From: Sclerodactyla briareus
Taxonomy: Eukaryota > Echinodermata > Holothuroidea > Dendrochirotida > Sclerodactylidae
Direction: 5' to 3'
NCBI GenBank assembly: GCA_026419785.1
Contig: JAODTK010003732.1
Coordinates: 124,001 to 188,000 of the forward strand
Length of the DNA: 64,000 nucleotides
The position numbers and the translations under genes are program-made. The notes beneath the pieces were generated by a model. The model searched no databases and had not been told where the DNA came from. It saw nothing but the letters and a program-made list of their open reading frames with translations. This document shows, in pieces, positions 1 through 10,800 of this stretch (position 1 is the stretch's first letter; every line of letters starts with the position of its first letter).

Positions 1-1070
1 TGACATAGTACGGTTTTCCGATTACTCTATATTGAAGTATTATTTGACTTTCGTGTACTCCACGGACCTACGAAGGATGTAGAAATTTTGGCATCATGTA
101 CAAACCTTGGAAACATTTGTTGCTACATTCGTTCTCACAATTCCACCTGCCTAGGTGGCTTGAGACTTTTGAACAAGAGCAGTCGACGATACGTTATTTC
201 GTGATCGACTGCTAAGATCCACTGTTCTCACGATCATGAGCAGCCAAAAACAGTCGAATGCAGCCTTAGTAAGTTTTTGTTCCTTTTTGGAAACTTGGCC
301 ATACTCACAGAAGATATTATTCGCAGTCTTTGTTCTTAGCTATTATGTAATAAATATATATAACGCAAAGGGTCACGTGATTAGTAATCAGTTACATGTG
401 TTGTCAGGGCGGATGTGATTTTGTATAGGCGTAGCCTAACTATCAGTCTCTCGAGACTGTTAGTTCTGTTAGATGATGTAAGTGTCACATGACTTGTCAA
501 CCAATCAGGTCTCTTCATTGAGGGCTAATGACGTAATTATCTGACACTAACAGACGACTACAACGCACCTACTGTGACGTGGTTTCCTAACCATTTTGGT
601 TATGCATAGCGATTAAGCGGAGGGAGTGGGTGAAATAACGGGAAACATATAAAGTTCTTTATACATAATTTCTCTCTACTTTATGTACAGACATATAACT
701 TTTGAACAGATACTCAGGTTCAGTACAATAGGTACAGGTTTTGACGTAAATAGGTCGGTCGGGGTGCTCTGAGAGACGATATGTATATCAATATGGGTCT
801 CGTCTTCATCTGGAATTACTCTCTCCCTCGAATACCGTACGAGCCTGTATACGTCAGTAAATTTGTAGTTGACAGCATATCCCGGTATATACGTCCATGC
901 ATGTGTACACTCTAAAGAAGTGTCCCGGAATCGAACACTTTTCTCAACAACATATATATCACTTCCACGTTTTCACATGTCTCGACTCGAATATTTTTCT
1001 TTTAATAAACACGCGTTACACGTTATAAGCCCAGCTTTCGAACAGGGCACGTTTATGAATTCTTAACAGT

Positions 1071-1127
1071 GTTTAGCATTCCGAACGCATCTCAAAATTG
1101 ATGGCGGAACAGTGTTTAGAAGTGTTT
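1071..1127. repeat. Dispersed repeat also present at the far end of the window
   Basis: The words GTGTTTAGCATTC, TCTCAAAATTGATGGCG and AACAGTGTT recur, with substitutions and small indels, at 63847-63900. The two copies are 62.7 kb apart in the same orientation. No terminal repeats or coding are visible, so the class of element is unknown. Confidence 0.5.
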
Positions 1128-2888
1128 AATATCTGAAAGAGTGCAGGAAGGAATGGTGTTGGTAATGCAGTAGCCTCTTATACCGCAGACGATATGCGTT
1201 TGATGCGTTTCAATTGAGCTCATTAACGTTTTCCGCCTCAAATTCCGACCTCCTGGTTACCTAATTTAATACTAAATTCAAAGTAATTATATTAGCCTTG
1301 GCTACCCGGGGCTTCGCTGACCAGTATATTATCGTCACATTCATTAGATGTGCTATATAGTCCAGTCTATTAACCATAACAATAGAGTAACAGATTAAAT
1401 GAATCCATTTTCTGGACCACGCTCGTGGTTCCACTGATTAAGTTCCCTTAAATTAAAATAGGTATTGGTAGTCCCCACTTTATGTGGACCTCACTTTCGA
1501 TATAAGCCCTTTCAACCGTCAGATAGTTTCTCGGACGGATTTCCAAGGGCCGGTAACACTACAACGATATCTTATCGTTCTCCAAGTCGATTGTTTCGAT
1601 GCAATGCTCGCGAATGGCACAAGCTTCTTCGTCAATATGGCTGGAAGCAGCTAGTAAGCTATTTTGAGAACCCGATGTTCCTATTTACCGGAGACCTCTC
1701 CGAATTATCATATTTTTATCGTTTTTTCCTCCATCGTTCATTCGATTTTTCGTCACTTATAAAGCTTGTTGAGACCCTCTCAATGTGGAAAGGGCATTAC
1801 TAGTGTATACATGGCATTTTTCACCACTTACCTTATTAATCGACTCAAGAAAATCGTGTAGCAATTCGATATCGGGAAATCGTTATAGTATGAGCGGCCC
1901 TTTGAGTTGCGTCACTTCAATATATCATTTTATTTACGACGAACTTAAATGAAATAAACATGAAAAATAAAAACAATTGAATGCCTGTGATAAGACTGAC
2001 GGTTGCCGGACAATTACCACCCGGACGTATACTCCCGGACTTAAACCCTGACCATTGGAGCGCCGTCATCGTCCGGAGATATCTGCCTAGGGTATTTGTC
2101 TGGTCACGAATAAGGTTGTCAGCTGTGCACATAGATTGTTTTACAATAATTAATCAAGGCAAAACGGTTATGTCGAGATCAGCAAATCCTATAGCTCGCC
2201 AAAAATAAATACGTTACCATAACTATAACTCGAGAGGCACTAATTTCGCAACTTTTAAAAATTTCCTGGAAATGCCTGATTTGTCTTTTTTCAATAAATA
2301 AAGTGGGTAAAAAATCGATACCAATGTTTCCGGCATCATTACAATAGACCAACAAACGACCGAAAGTCAAAAGAATTAAGAAAAAATAACCATAGACTAT
2401 TTATAAATACATACTAGACAATTGTGTCGACTGGTTTATACTATTCTTTGGTTGTTTGTATTTTCTACGTACACATAACTTCGTATTGCACTATTATCCC
2501 GGGCAGCCATCCTCGGTCGTTGGCAGTGTTTTCCTCATATTGGTCTGTTGGTAATCATTACATACAGGCGAATCTATTTCCGTTTTACGTCATCAGAGAA
2601 GTCACACGATTATCAACTGTAGTTGTAATCACCCCTTCAAGGTCGGATGCGTGTTGTATAGGAAAGCTCAATAATGAAACGAAAACAAAATCGGACCACG
2701 GAAAAGTATAAACAGCGCATGAAAACCCAAAGTCGGCACTATGAATCCATTATAACAGAAACATTAGGGAATAACAATATCATTATATTGTGAAACTAGA
2801 ATAACCTAATAAACAGTTAGGCCTATGACAGACTGAAACATGATATTTAAGGAATAAACTGCAACTGGGAAACTTTTACTGGCGAATA

Positions 2889-2976
2889 AACAGTCGAGAC
2901 TCTGAATTTAGGTAAATAACAGGCGAGGCGCAGCCGAGTTCGTTATTAAGCTAAATCCAGAGTCGGGACTTGTTTA
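2889..2976. repeat. Imperfect palindrome, MITE-like hairpin
   Basis: The left arm 2889-2921 (AAACAGTCGAGACTCTG...) pairs with the right arm 2942-2976 (...CAGAGTCGGGACTTGTTTA) over about 33 bases with a few mismatches. They flank a roughly 20-base loop containing GAGGCGCAGCCGAG. Long hairpins with such a loop are typical of foldback or MITE remnants. No target-site duplication was identified. Confidence 0.55.
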
Positions 2977-3279
2977 TGTGAACAGTAAAGTCGAGATGCT
3001 TTATTTATGCTTATTCTAACCAAACCCGCATATCAGAATACGCCAAACGATTAGAGATATCTATATCTCTAGACCTATATCTTTGTATCTCTAAACAGTA
3101 AATAAGCAGCTAGAGTAACTATTGCGTTAGTTCGATCGATACTGAAAGCCAGATCTGCGCGTGTAAACATAAACTTCTAAAGGCTCACGCAACCTTACAT
3201 TCGCGTTTGGAAAGTACTGCGTTTAATTAAGACGCAGCAAATCGAGCAAGTATTCGATTATTGTGTCACTCTGATAAGC

Positions 3280-3326
3280 TGACTGTTATTGCAAAAACAC
3301 TGACTGTTATTGCAAAAATAACAGTC
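3280..3326. repeat. Direct repeat (18 bp, period 21) plus 10-bp hairpin
   Basis: TGACTGTTATTGCAAAAA occurs at 3280-3297 and again at 3301-3318. The second copy continues into AATAACAGTC, so GACTGTTATT and AATAACAGTC form a perfect 10-bp stem around a 5-base loop. The same CAGTC word opens the palindrome at 2889, so both may come from one family. Confidence 0.6.
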
Positions 3327-3621
3327 GGCTACGTGATTGGGATTAGCCAATCAGAATCCTGTATTCGCAATAACGAATAGCTTGGTGTTGTAGAATACAG
3401 ATTAATGGTGCCTGGTGCTTGTTTAATTGTTTTTGTTTTCATTTTTCCGTGGTACGATTCTTCCCAGGGGGAACTAATGGGCTTCGTAGTATCGCCGCAT
3501 TCTTCGAAAACTTCAATCACTACTGACCCGACCGCTATCTATATAACATTACATTTTTATGTCAAGGGGAGGGCAGGCTTCCCCGACCGAAATATAGCAA
3601 GCTTGAGCCATTGGTCCAGAC

Positions 3622-3929
3622 CAGTGGTTCCCAACCTTTTTCATCCCTTTTCCCTTTTCTCCGGCATAACTAGCTTTTCCCCCTGTGTGTCGTATAACTG
3701 ATACCATCAACGAAAAATTCATACGGAGGGTCCACTGTATGCAAAAATATGACAGTACAATCTGCCGCTCCAACTACCCCCCCCCCCCCCCATTGGATTC
3801 ATAAACAGGAGGTGGGCACATCTTGGAAAATCCTTGAAAACAACTTTTTAACCTGGAAGGATACAATTTTCCCCTGAAATCGTGAAGTTTCCCCCCAGGG
3901 GTAAACTTCCCCCTGGTTAGGAACCACTG
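3622..3929. mobile_element. hAT-type MITE, 308 bp, with 8-bp target duplication
   Basis: The left end CAGTGGTTCCCAACC (3622) is the inverted match of the right end GGTTAGGAACCACTG (ending 3929). The flanking octamers are GTCCAGAC (3614-3621) and GTCCATAC (3930-3937), 7 of 8 identical. Eight-base duplications and CAGnGGTTC-type ends are characteristic of hAT transposons. The inside has a C15 run (3777-3791) and no transposase, so this is a non-autonomous element. Confidence 0.85.
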
Positions 3930-3937
3930 GTCCATAC

Positions 3938-4700
3938 TATGGGAGAGTAACAGTGAGTGATGCAATGCCGTATGGATAAAATCAACTCTAACGAGAAGAT
4001 TCCTGTGATATACCACGCATATTCCAGAAATTATTATAAAGTATAAAAGGACTCGAATTGAGATATGAATATGCCGCAGTACCACCACAATGTAATGTTA
4101 ACGCGAGCGGTGTGGAACTTGAACCTGTCGACTAAGGTCTCAGATGTTCGAGGAGAACTTGGAGAGTCGGGCAGCCGTTCACACCATGATTGCAACACAC
4201 ATGAATTTGGCTGCTACAAGTTTTTAGTCTGGGTACGAGTTTTTTTTTATTCTGAAAAGATGTTTTCAGTACGATACTGTTCTCATTTAGGATGGACGAT
4301 TATCCACACCATCAGTCCGGGAACGAATCAGGGCCCACGAGGAGTTTTCAACCCGGGGGGGGGGGGAACCCACAAATTCCCGCGCGTTTTGATCGTTTTC
4401 ATTTCAAACAAGCCCACAGTATCTTATCGGATTCTTTTCAAAGATTATATTCGAGTCAGCGTTGTTACTGTATGCAACTGTCAGCTGACGGAATAAACCC
4501 GGCTACCATGCCGAAGGGAATTTATTTGGTACGTCGATGCCGCTGAGCGACAGCGGTACTGGCAACATAGGAATAAGAAAACACCGAGGGTATCCCTTTG
4601 CGTACACTAACGCCGACACTGCTCTAGGGGAGCCCGGGGGACACTGTCTCAGGGAATTGACTACTTAACAATACTAGAATGTACTAGAGGGCGTCCCCCA
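3938..4700. other. Region downstream of the CAT stop codon
   Basis: This stretch lies 3' of the CAT terminal exon on the minus strand and would include its 3' UTR. No convincing coding frame is seen on either strand. A G-rich run is present near 4357-4367. I did not identify a specific poly(A) site. Confidence 0.4.
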
Positions 4701-4805
4701 CTACTCCGGCTGGAATTCGTCCGCCACCGCCTCCTCCGGCGTCCCTCGCCTGGCGTAATCTCCTTTCTGCGTGTGGGCGTTGATTATATTCTCTTCTGTC
4801 GTTAC
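4701..4805 (-). CDS. CAT transporter terminal exon (C-terminal tail, stop TAG)
   Basis: The acceptor is TTTCCGCTCTCAG before GTAACGACAG (AG at 4807-4806). It holds 34 codons and a TAG stop at 4703-4701. The product is hydrophilic and acidic: [20 protein letters not shown], then [14 protein letters not shown]. This fits the cytoplasmic C-terminal tail of CAT transporters, which is variable between species. It was assigned because it is on the same strand, in the right phase, next in order, and ends in a clean stop. Tail sequences are not conserved enough to prove it by similarity. Confidence 0.75.
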   Translation of the reverse strand, partial: VTTEENIINAHTQKGDYARRGTPEEAVADEFQPE

Positions 4806-7800
4806 CTGAGAGCGGAAATAATGAAACTTGAAAGATGACGGCATTTTCTTTGCCTAGAGTACCGTGAACTGAGGTAACTTTGACACGCGGGGTAACTGAC
4901 AGGTCGGCAGTTGATCGAAGTGGTCTACCGCCCTCTATTCTCCGAAATTTATTCATATAGGATTATTATTATATTTAAAAAAACAATTGCCAAAACTAAT
5001 TGGTTGATCTTGCAGCTCCCATATTCCCCGTGAATGTGTGTTTGTTTTTTGTTAACTCAAGGTACCGGTAAACAAAAAAAACTGCAAAATATTGGATAAA
5101 TTATCATTTCAAACACGTTAAAATAATGATATCCAATGTGTCCAATAACCTCAACCCTCACTTTGAACTACATATAGGAACGGAGGCAGACTCGTTCCTT
5201 TCGTGGGAGTCCGACAAACTCCCGAATTTATGTTGACATTTTTATTGGGCCTTGAAGTGGACCTTATTCAGACAAGTTTCGATCAGACAAACTTCCAAAT
5301 TTCGCAGGAATTATGCAATTGGAGTACTTAATTAGCATATCTTACTGCCTGAAAATTATTCATTTCATCTACCTAATATTCTGTACCTATGTCCCAAACC
5401 ACATCTCCTCCGAATACAAATACTCACATATGACAGATACTAATGACATGTATGGTTTTACTGTGTCGGTAAACTTTACCCATTATAACCCATCCACTTG
5501 AGAGAGACTGTACCGTGGGGTGGGGTAGACGGCAGGATTACCAATATGCACGGAACTGTCTGCTTGGAATCCGTGATAAAAGAACTCGGCTGAAACACGA
5601 TGCAATGTCTACGTCAACACCGTCGCCCAATCTTTGTTTAAATTTGTTTACCATGATTTTAATTGTCATAATTCCGCTGTGATATAAATATGTACCGGTA
5701 ATGACTGAGTGCCCAACTGCTGGATTAATTATAAAGAGGCTAATAAGTTTTGTGCATGTGTATTGCCGCGCAAGATCGAAAAGCATCCCATCATGGCAAT
5801 AATAATGATGTCATACTTGCACAACCCTGCAAGCAATCTTTGTTTTCTATTGAAATTTACACGTTATTTTCACTTCGAAAAGCATTTAGTCTATAGGAGA
5901 GGATTGCTGCAGTGGGTTAGTAGGTGTTGATGGATACGTTGGTGAGAGAAAGACAACAGAACTTCTGATAATTGTTGACTTATTCAACAAAATGAAACAA
6001 TGAAATACAGACATCTCGTGTTGTCCAAGTGTGGCATCATGCGTTATTGCGCAATTGGAACTCTCCCCAATTTCTCTGCATAATGGACCAAACTTTGAAG
6101 GCCAATAAACTCCACATAGGAACATCGTATTGAAATAGGGTTTGGACTTATAGATACAGTTTTCCATTCTCTACAGTACCCTCTCCGGTGTTCGAACCTG
6201 CAATTGTCCTTTAATGTGGCAGTTTCCCGGCCCTGGGACATATTTTTGCGCTATTGAAGAAGCAGTTAATCCACTTACCGGAACCCCGGTCGAGTTATTC
6301 ATGAGGACGACCTCGTTCTCCTTCCTCTGTCTGATGATTTGGTTATTTCTGCCCTCTATGCTACTGTGCCACATCCCGTAGCCTCATATATCACCAGACC
6401 TGTGGAAAAAGAAGAACTTTCGATATGTACAACGACTAAATGTTCGATCCTTCGATTAAAGGAGCAACAACGTCAGCAGCGACTGACGAAGAGCGACGGA
6501 GACGCCTGCATGACGTCACGACGAGAATCGCCTCAATGCAATTCTATCTAGATACGGTATATCGTCACTATGACGTGCCGTGTCAATAGACCATCTCGAA
6601 ACACCGCGGGGCGATATGTTGTCTTTTCGTCAGGTGTGTTCCGAGACAATGTTTGTCTCTTCAAGCTCGCGGCGTCCGTTGCCCTCACTGCACTCTTTTC
6701 CCAGTTACCGGGTACTGCATGGAAAGGGGCAGCGCCAGCCCCCCCCCCCCCCCGTATTGATTCTGACTCTGATAGAAATATGAAGTAAACCGATGTGGAG
6801 AAATAATAAAAATGCGGCAGACTGTATGCATATGGACGTTAACTGGCTTCACATAGATTTTTTTTATGAAATCCATTTGCCACTTTGGTACACATAGTTA
6901 TTCTGCCTATTCCGGATTGTTTCTTTTTTTCTCTCTTCTCTTTTTCGTCAATGAACCCATTTCTATCTCGGCAGACTGAATACATCATGACGTTTGCAGT
7001 CTGCGCCCACGTGAATATGCGATTTAATCAGCCATGACGCATCCCGCTTCCGTACACATATGAAATCCTAGCCTGAGGGGTATCGTGCCCAATTGTACTA
7101 TTAGAACTGTTCAATAATTACCAATTATCACTCTATGGAAACAAACCGATTCACATTATTTGACATTTTTATATTTTTCCCAAGTATGTAAAGGTATGCT
7201 ATTATAAAAATTTGGGTAATTATAATGAAGAAACTCTTGTTTGGTGAACCCCACCCACCTCAGCAACCCTCTCGGGGTGGGCGGAAAATGCAGTATCCAA
7301 ACTCTTAGAATTCGAGCAAGCAGCATTTTAACTGTTAATAAGCTATCTTGTTGTCCTTCCTTGGGGAACATTTGTAGAGCTTCGTGCTGGAAAGTTTGAA
7401 TTTTCCCTCAGATTAGCTTCCAGAGATCTGCTCTCAGGGCTAGTAGCAAGCAGTTTGCGTCAACCGCTCATTAACTCACTCACGCCCGAGAGGCACCTTG
7501 CCGCATTTACCCGCCGCTTCCAGTTACCCTGACCCATGCACCCCCCCCCCCCCCTCAACTCTCCGCCGAAGTGCCAACCATGAGCTAACGTGGTCCCGAC
7601 ACCAATCGTTTACATCGTGGGACAGATCGACCTTTGAGAGGCGCGCCATATGTCAAAAGAAGCGCAGTTGACGGTGATGAATCAGCCAAGTATCCAGTAT
7701 CCACTCCAGTCAACCCAGTGTGTCAATCGCTATGGACATGTTTCACCCCACTAAGACCCAGGGTTGTATCCGACACCGGTGTCGACACCAACGAAAGCCG

Positions 7801-10800
7801 GTGTTAGCTCCGACACCGGTGTCGACACCAACGAAAGCCGGTGTTAGCTCCGACACCGGTGTCGACACCAACGAAAGCCGGTGTTAGCTCCGACACCGGT
7901 ATCGAAACCCGATACACTTTGTATGCAACGTGTGTTGGAGGGCCGGTGTTAGTGTCAGGACCCTTGGTGTCGTGCACAACCCTGCTAAAACCGTTTCAGT
8001 ACATACTCACCTATGACCATCCAAATGGCAAATCGCACCCATGTGAGGTAAGAAAGCTTCAACATCAGGAATATGTTTATGAACATCGCCGCAATCGGGA
8101 GAAACGGCAGCCCGGGCGCCATGAACTTCAGGCGGTCGGTTCTGCGGCAGACGTAGAATGTTCCACAGACAGATGAGAACAGCTGTGAATAGGAGGATGA
8201 GAGCGATCACCGCCCACCACCTCCCAATGAAACCCTGGCAGAACACGAACAGAGAACTGATCACGAAGATTATTACGAATAATAGCAAGGTCGTCAGAGT
8301 AACGCTCCGCCCTTCTCCGGTGTGGGCATCTCGTGAGCGACAGGGAGTCGTAAACTCACCCGCAGCCATTCCATGCTGCCGCAAGTCCATTCTCTAACCC
8401 GGGATTTGATGAACTCTGATCGTGAATAGTCTCTGAAACCCCGTCCGAGGGTTCCTCGTCAACGGCGCCATAGAACGGCTTCGGGGCGCTAGGCCCTCCT
8501 TCAGCGGGAAGTTTTGGGAGAAGTTTGTCCACGCCCGCTTCCTCGAGCGTGGCTTCGGCTTCTGAGCACGGAGGAGGTGGCCCGCGGCCATCCGGGCCAT
8601 CCTCCTCCAGGCGTCCGTAAGCGAGATTCGACTCCAAGGCCGAAACGACGTCTACGTGAGGTTGGTATCGCAGAATCAGCACGCACATTGAGACTATGGT
8701 ATAGGCGAGGAGTGTCCCTATTGACATCATCTCGATCAGATCCTTCAGGCTCACCATCAGCGCTAAGATGGCCGCCAGAAAACCGGAAATGATGGTCGCT
8801 ATTGCGGGAGTGTGGGTCACGTGGTTGATCTTCGAGAGCGACCTGAAAACGTAACAATATAACGGTAAGGTAGTCTTTCATTGGTTGTATTATTCGCATT
8901 TTAATACATACAGACTAATGCTTACATTAGGGAAATGTAATACGTATTCACTCAATTATCTTACTAACCATTAAGTGAGCCTTGACTATGGTTTGGCAGC
9001 TCCATCAGACGAAATATTCCGTCAACAAGTATCCGATAAATGCTTCGAATTGAAGTGCTGACCATATGTCCTGTTATATGCATGGTGTCAGATACATATG
9101 AGAGACAGACAAAGTAAGCTAAGCATACAAAGCTCATTCAAGAAGAGCTGGTCGATTTTTCCATGCTGCGGTGAGAACAAAATATACAAAATAGAGTTAT
9201 CAAAATTTGTGAGATTAAATCAGTTTTGAAACAAGACTTTTTCGGTTTTTTCATTTACGAAGCTTAGCACATACCGGACCAGTTCCCTGTTGTTTTGAGA
9301 GGATGCATTCAGCGACTTAATCTCTATGTGATGAACTTCGGCTGAATTTTCAAGAACAAAGGGGGTCGTATATATTTCAAGAGACGCCACTTGCGTAGAT
9401 CAAGGTTTAGTAGACAAGGAGCCTCGGTCTGTTCGGGAGTCTCAGTACATTTTTGGTGGCCCCAGCGATTGTAAAAAAAAAAACTCAAAATGGGCTTTGA
9501 AGTAAGGTGGAACAGATAACATGATTCCACGCGATTGCTGCTCCCCACTTGGTCTTCGGTGGTCTGGGTATTTCAATTCCCAGTGATATGAGAAGTGCGT
9601 CTGATCAAGGTTCCTCGTATGCTCCGCGCCACCTATGGTGGCGCTTCGATGAGAATAGCCATGCGAGCATTGCCATCACCTGTGGGCCAGTATACACTCC
9701 AAACTTCCGGATATGCGCCCCCAGATAGAAAAGGGTAATTGTCAACCTCTTGCAAGACATCCGGGGATTTACTGCGATTCTTTAGAGAAAGCATTGTCGC
9801 TCGATAAAAAAATTTTGCGGGAATGTGTTACCGGAATGCTAATACCGTAATGTCGATATACATCAACGATAGGCTTCCATCATTGGAAAATTAGTCTCGA
9901 TATACCGCGAAGCTATTTTTCTTCCATGACTCCATATAAACGACTTCGTCCTTTGTTCGCTCGAGGGATATTTCAATATTGCCACCCCACAAATGAAGCC
10001 AAACTAGATTGCATGAAATTGCTGGGCCTGGAAGAACCTCTCCGATTTGAGACCCAACTCTCATTGACAGTCTTTCAGGTAGTGGAACAATTTTACCTCC
10101 TCGACTGCTCAGTTCTTTCACGATCACAAACTAGCCGATTTCAAAAACTTTGTGCTGCAGTAGGGTGTTAGTATTAAAAACGTAACCTTCCCATGTGTTT
10201 AATTGCGATTTAACCGAAAACGATTGCCGACAAGTCAACTCCTTTGTGTACCATAATCTTCCAATGTGTCATTCCAATCTTGCAAAAACTCCGAATCAGG
10301 CTCGATTGTTCAGTCTCTTCATGACCGAAGACAGAACGATTTTGCATAGTTTGTGCGTCGCCCCATGAGCACCGAAGGCAACTAACCCTCCACTTGTATA
10401 AATGCACCTTATTTCTACGTTCGCAATTCGAGGGACTGGCGGCACAGGGCAACATTTGGGGGTTTTTCGGACTAGTTTCCCAAAATACCGGCCGAGTCGC
10501 ATCGATGCCCTTTGTAACCTGCATGAGAGGTGATGGGACCAACGTATCTGAAGTACCTATTTTGTAATTATTGTTGTGAAGATTGGGCGTGTGGCGTAAT
10601 GTATATACAGGCACTTACCGACTACCGAGAGATTTGTCTTGGGGGGGGGGGGGGGTGAGTTCGGAACCCAAGGGGAGTGCGCCCTCAGAAATAGCCTCAC
10701 CCTCCCTATTGGCAAATAAGTACAATTTATGGGCCCCAAGATCAACATGCTGCTGCAATATTTGCTGAATACAGCTGCAAAGCCTCTACTGAACTGCGAA

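Larger units (their letters stand above)
1..3600. other. Non-coding flank; no gene recognised
   Basis: No reading frame here resembles a known protein. The longest open frame (112 codons, TTG start at 1465, stop at 1801) has no recognisable motif and no neighbour that supports it. The only structure I see is a dispersed repeat at 1071-1127 and the palindromic elements at 2889-3326, which are listed separately. Confidence 0.5.

Noticed and set aside
1465-1803. 112-codon plus-strand frame near the left edge
   Set aside because: Non-ATG start, no recognisable motif, no repeated copy and no splice context. This length is expected by chance in 64 kb on six frames.
8299-8359. A roughly 60-bp intron splitting the long CAT exon at GCGG/GTGAGTTT
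   Set aside because: Possible, but one extra base in the G run restores a continuous frame, which matches the indel pattern elsewhere. Kept as an alternative in the exon entry.
8158-8792. Plus-strand frames opposite the long CAT exon
   Set aside because: They are antisense shadows of a well supported exon.
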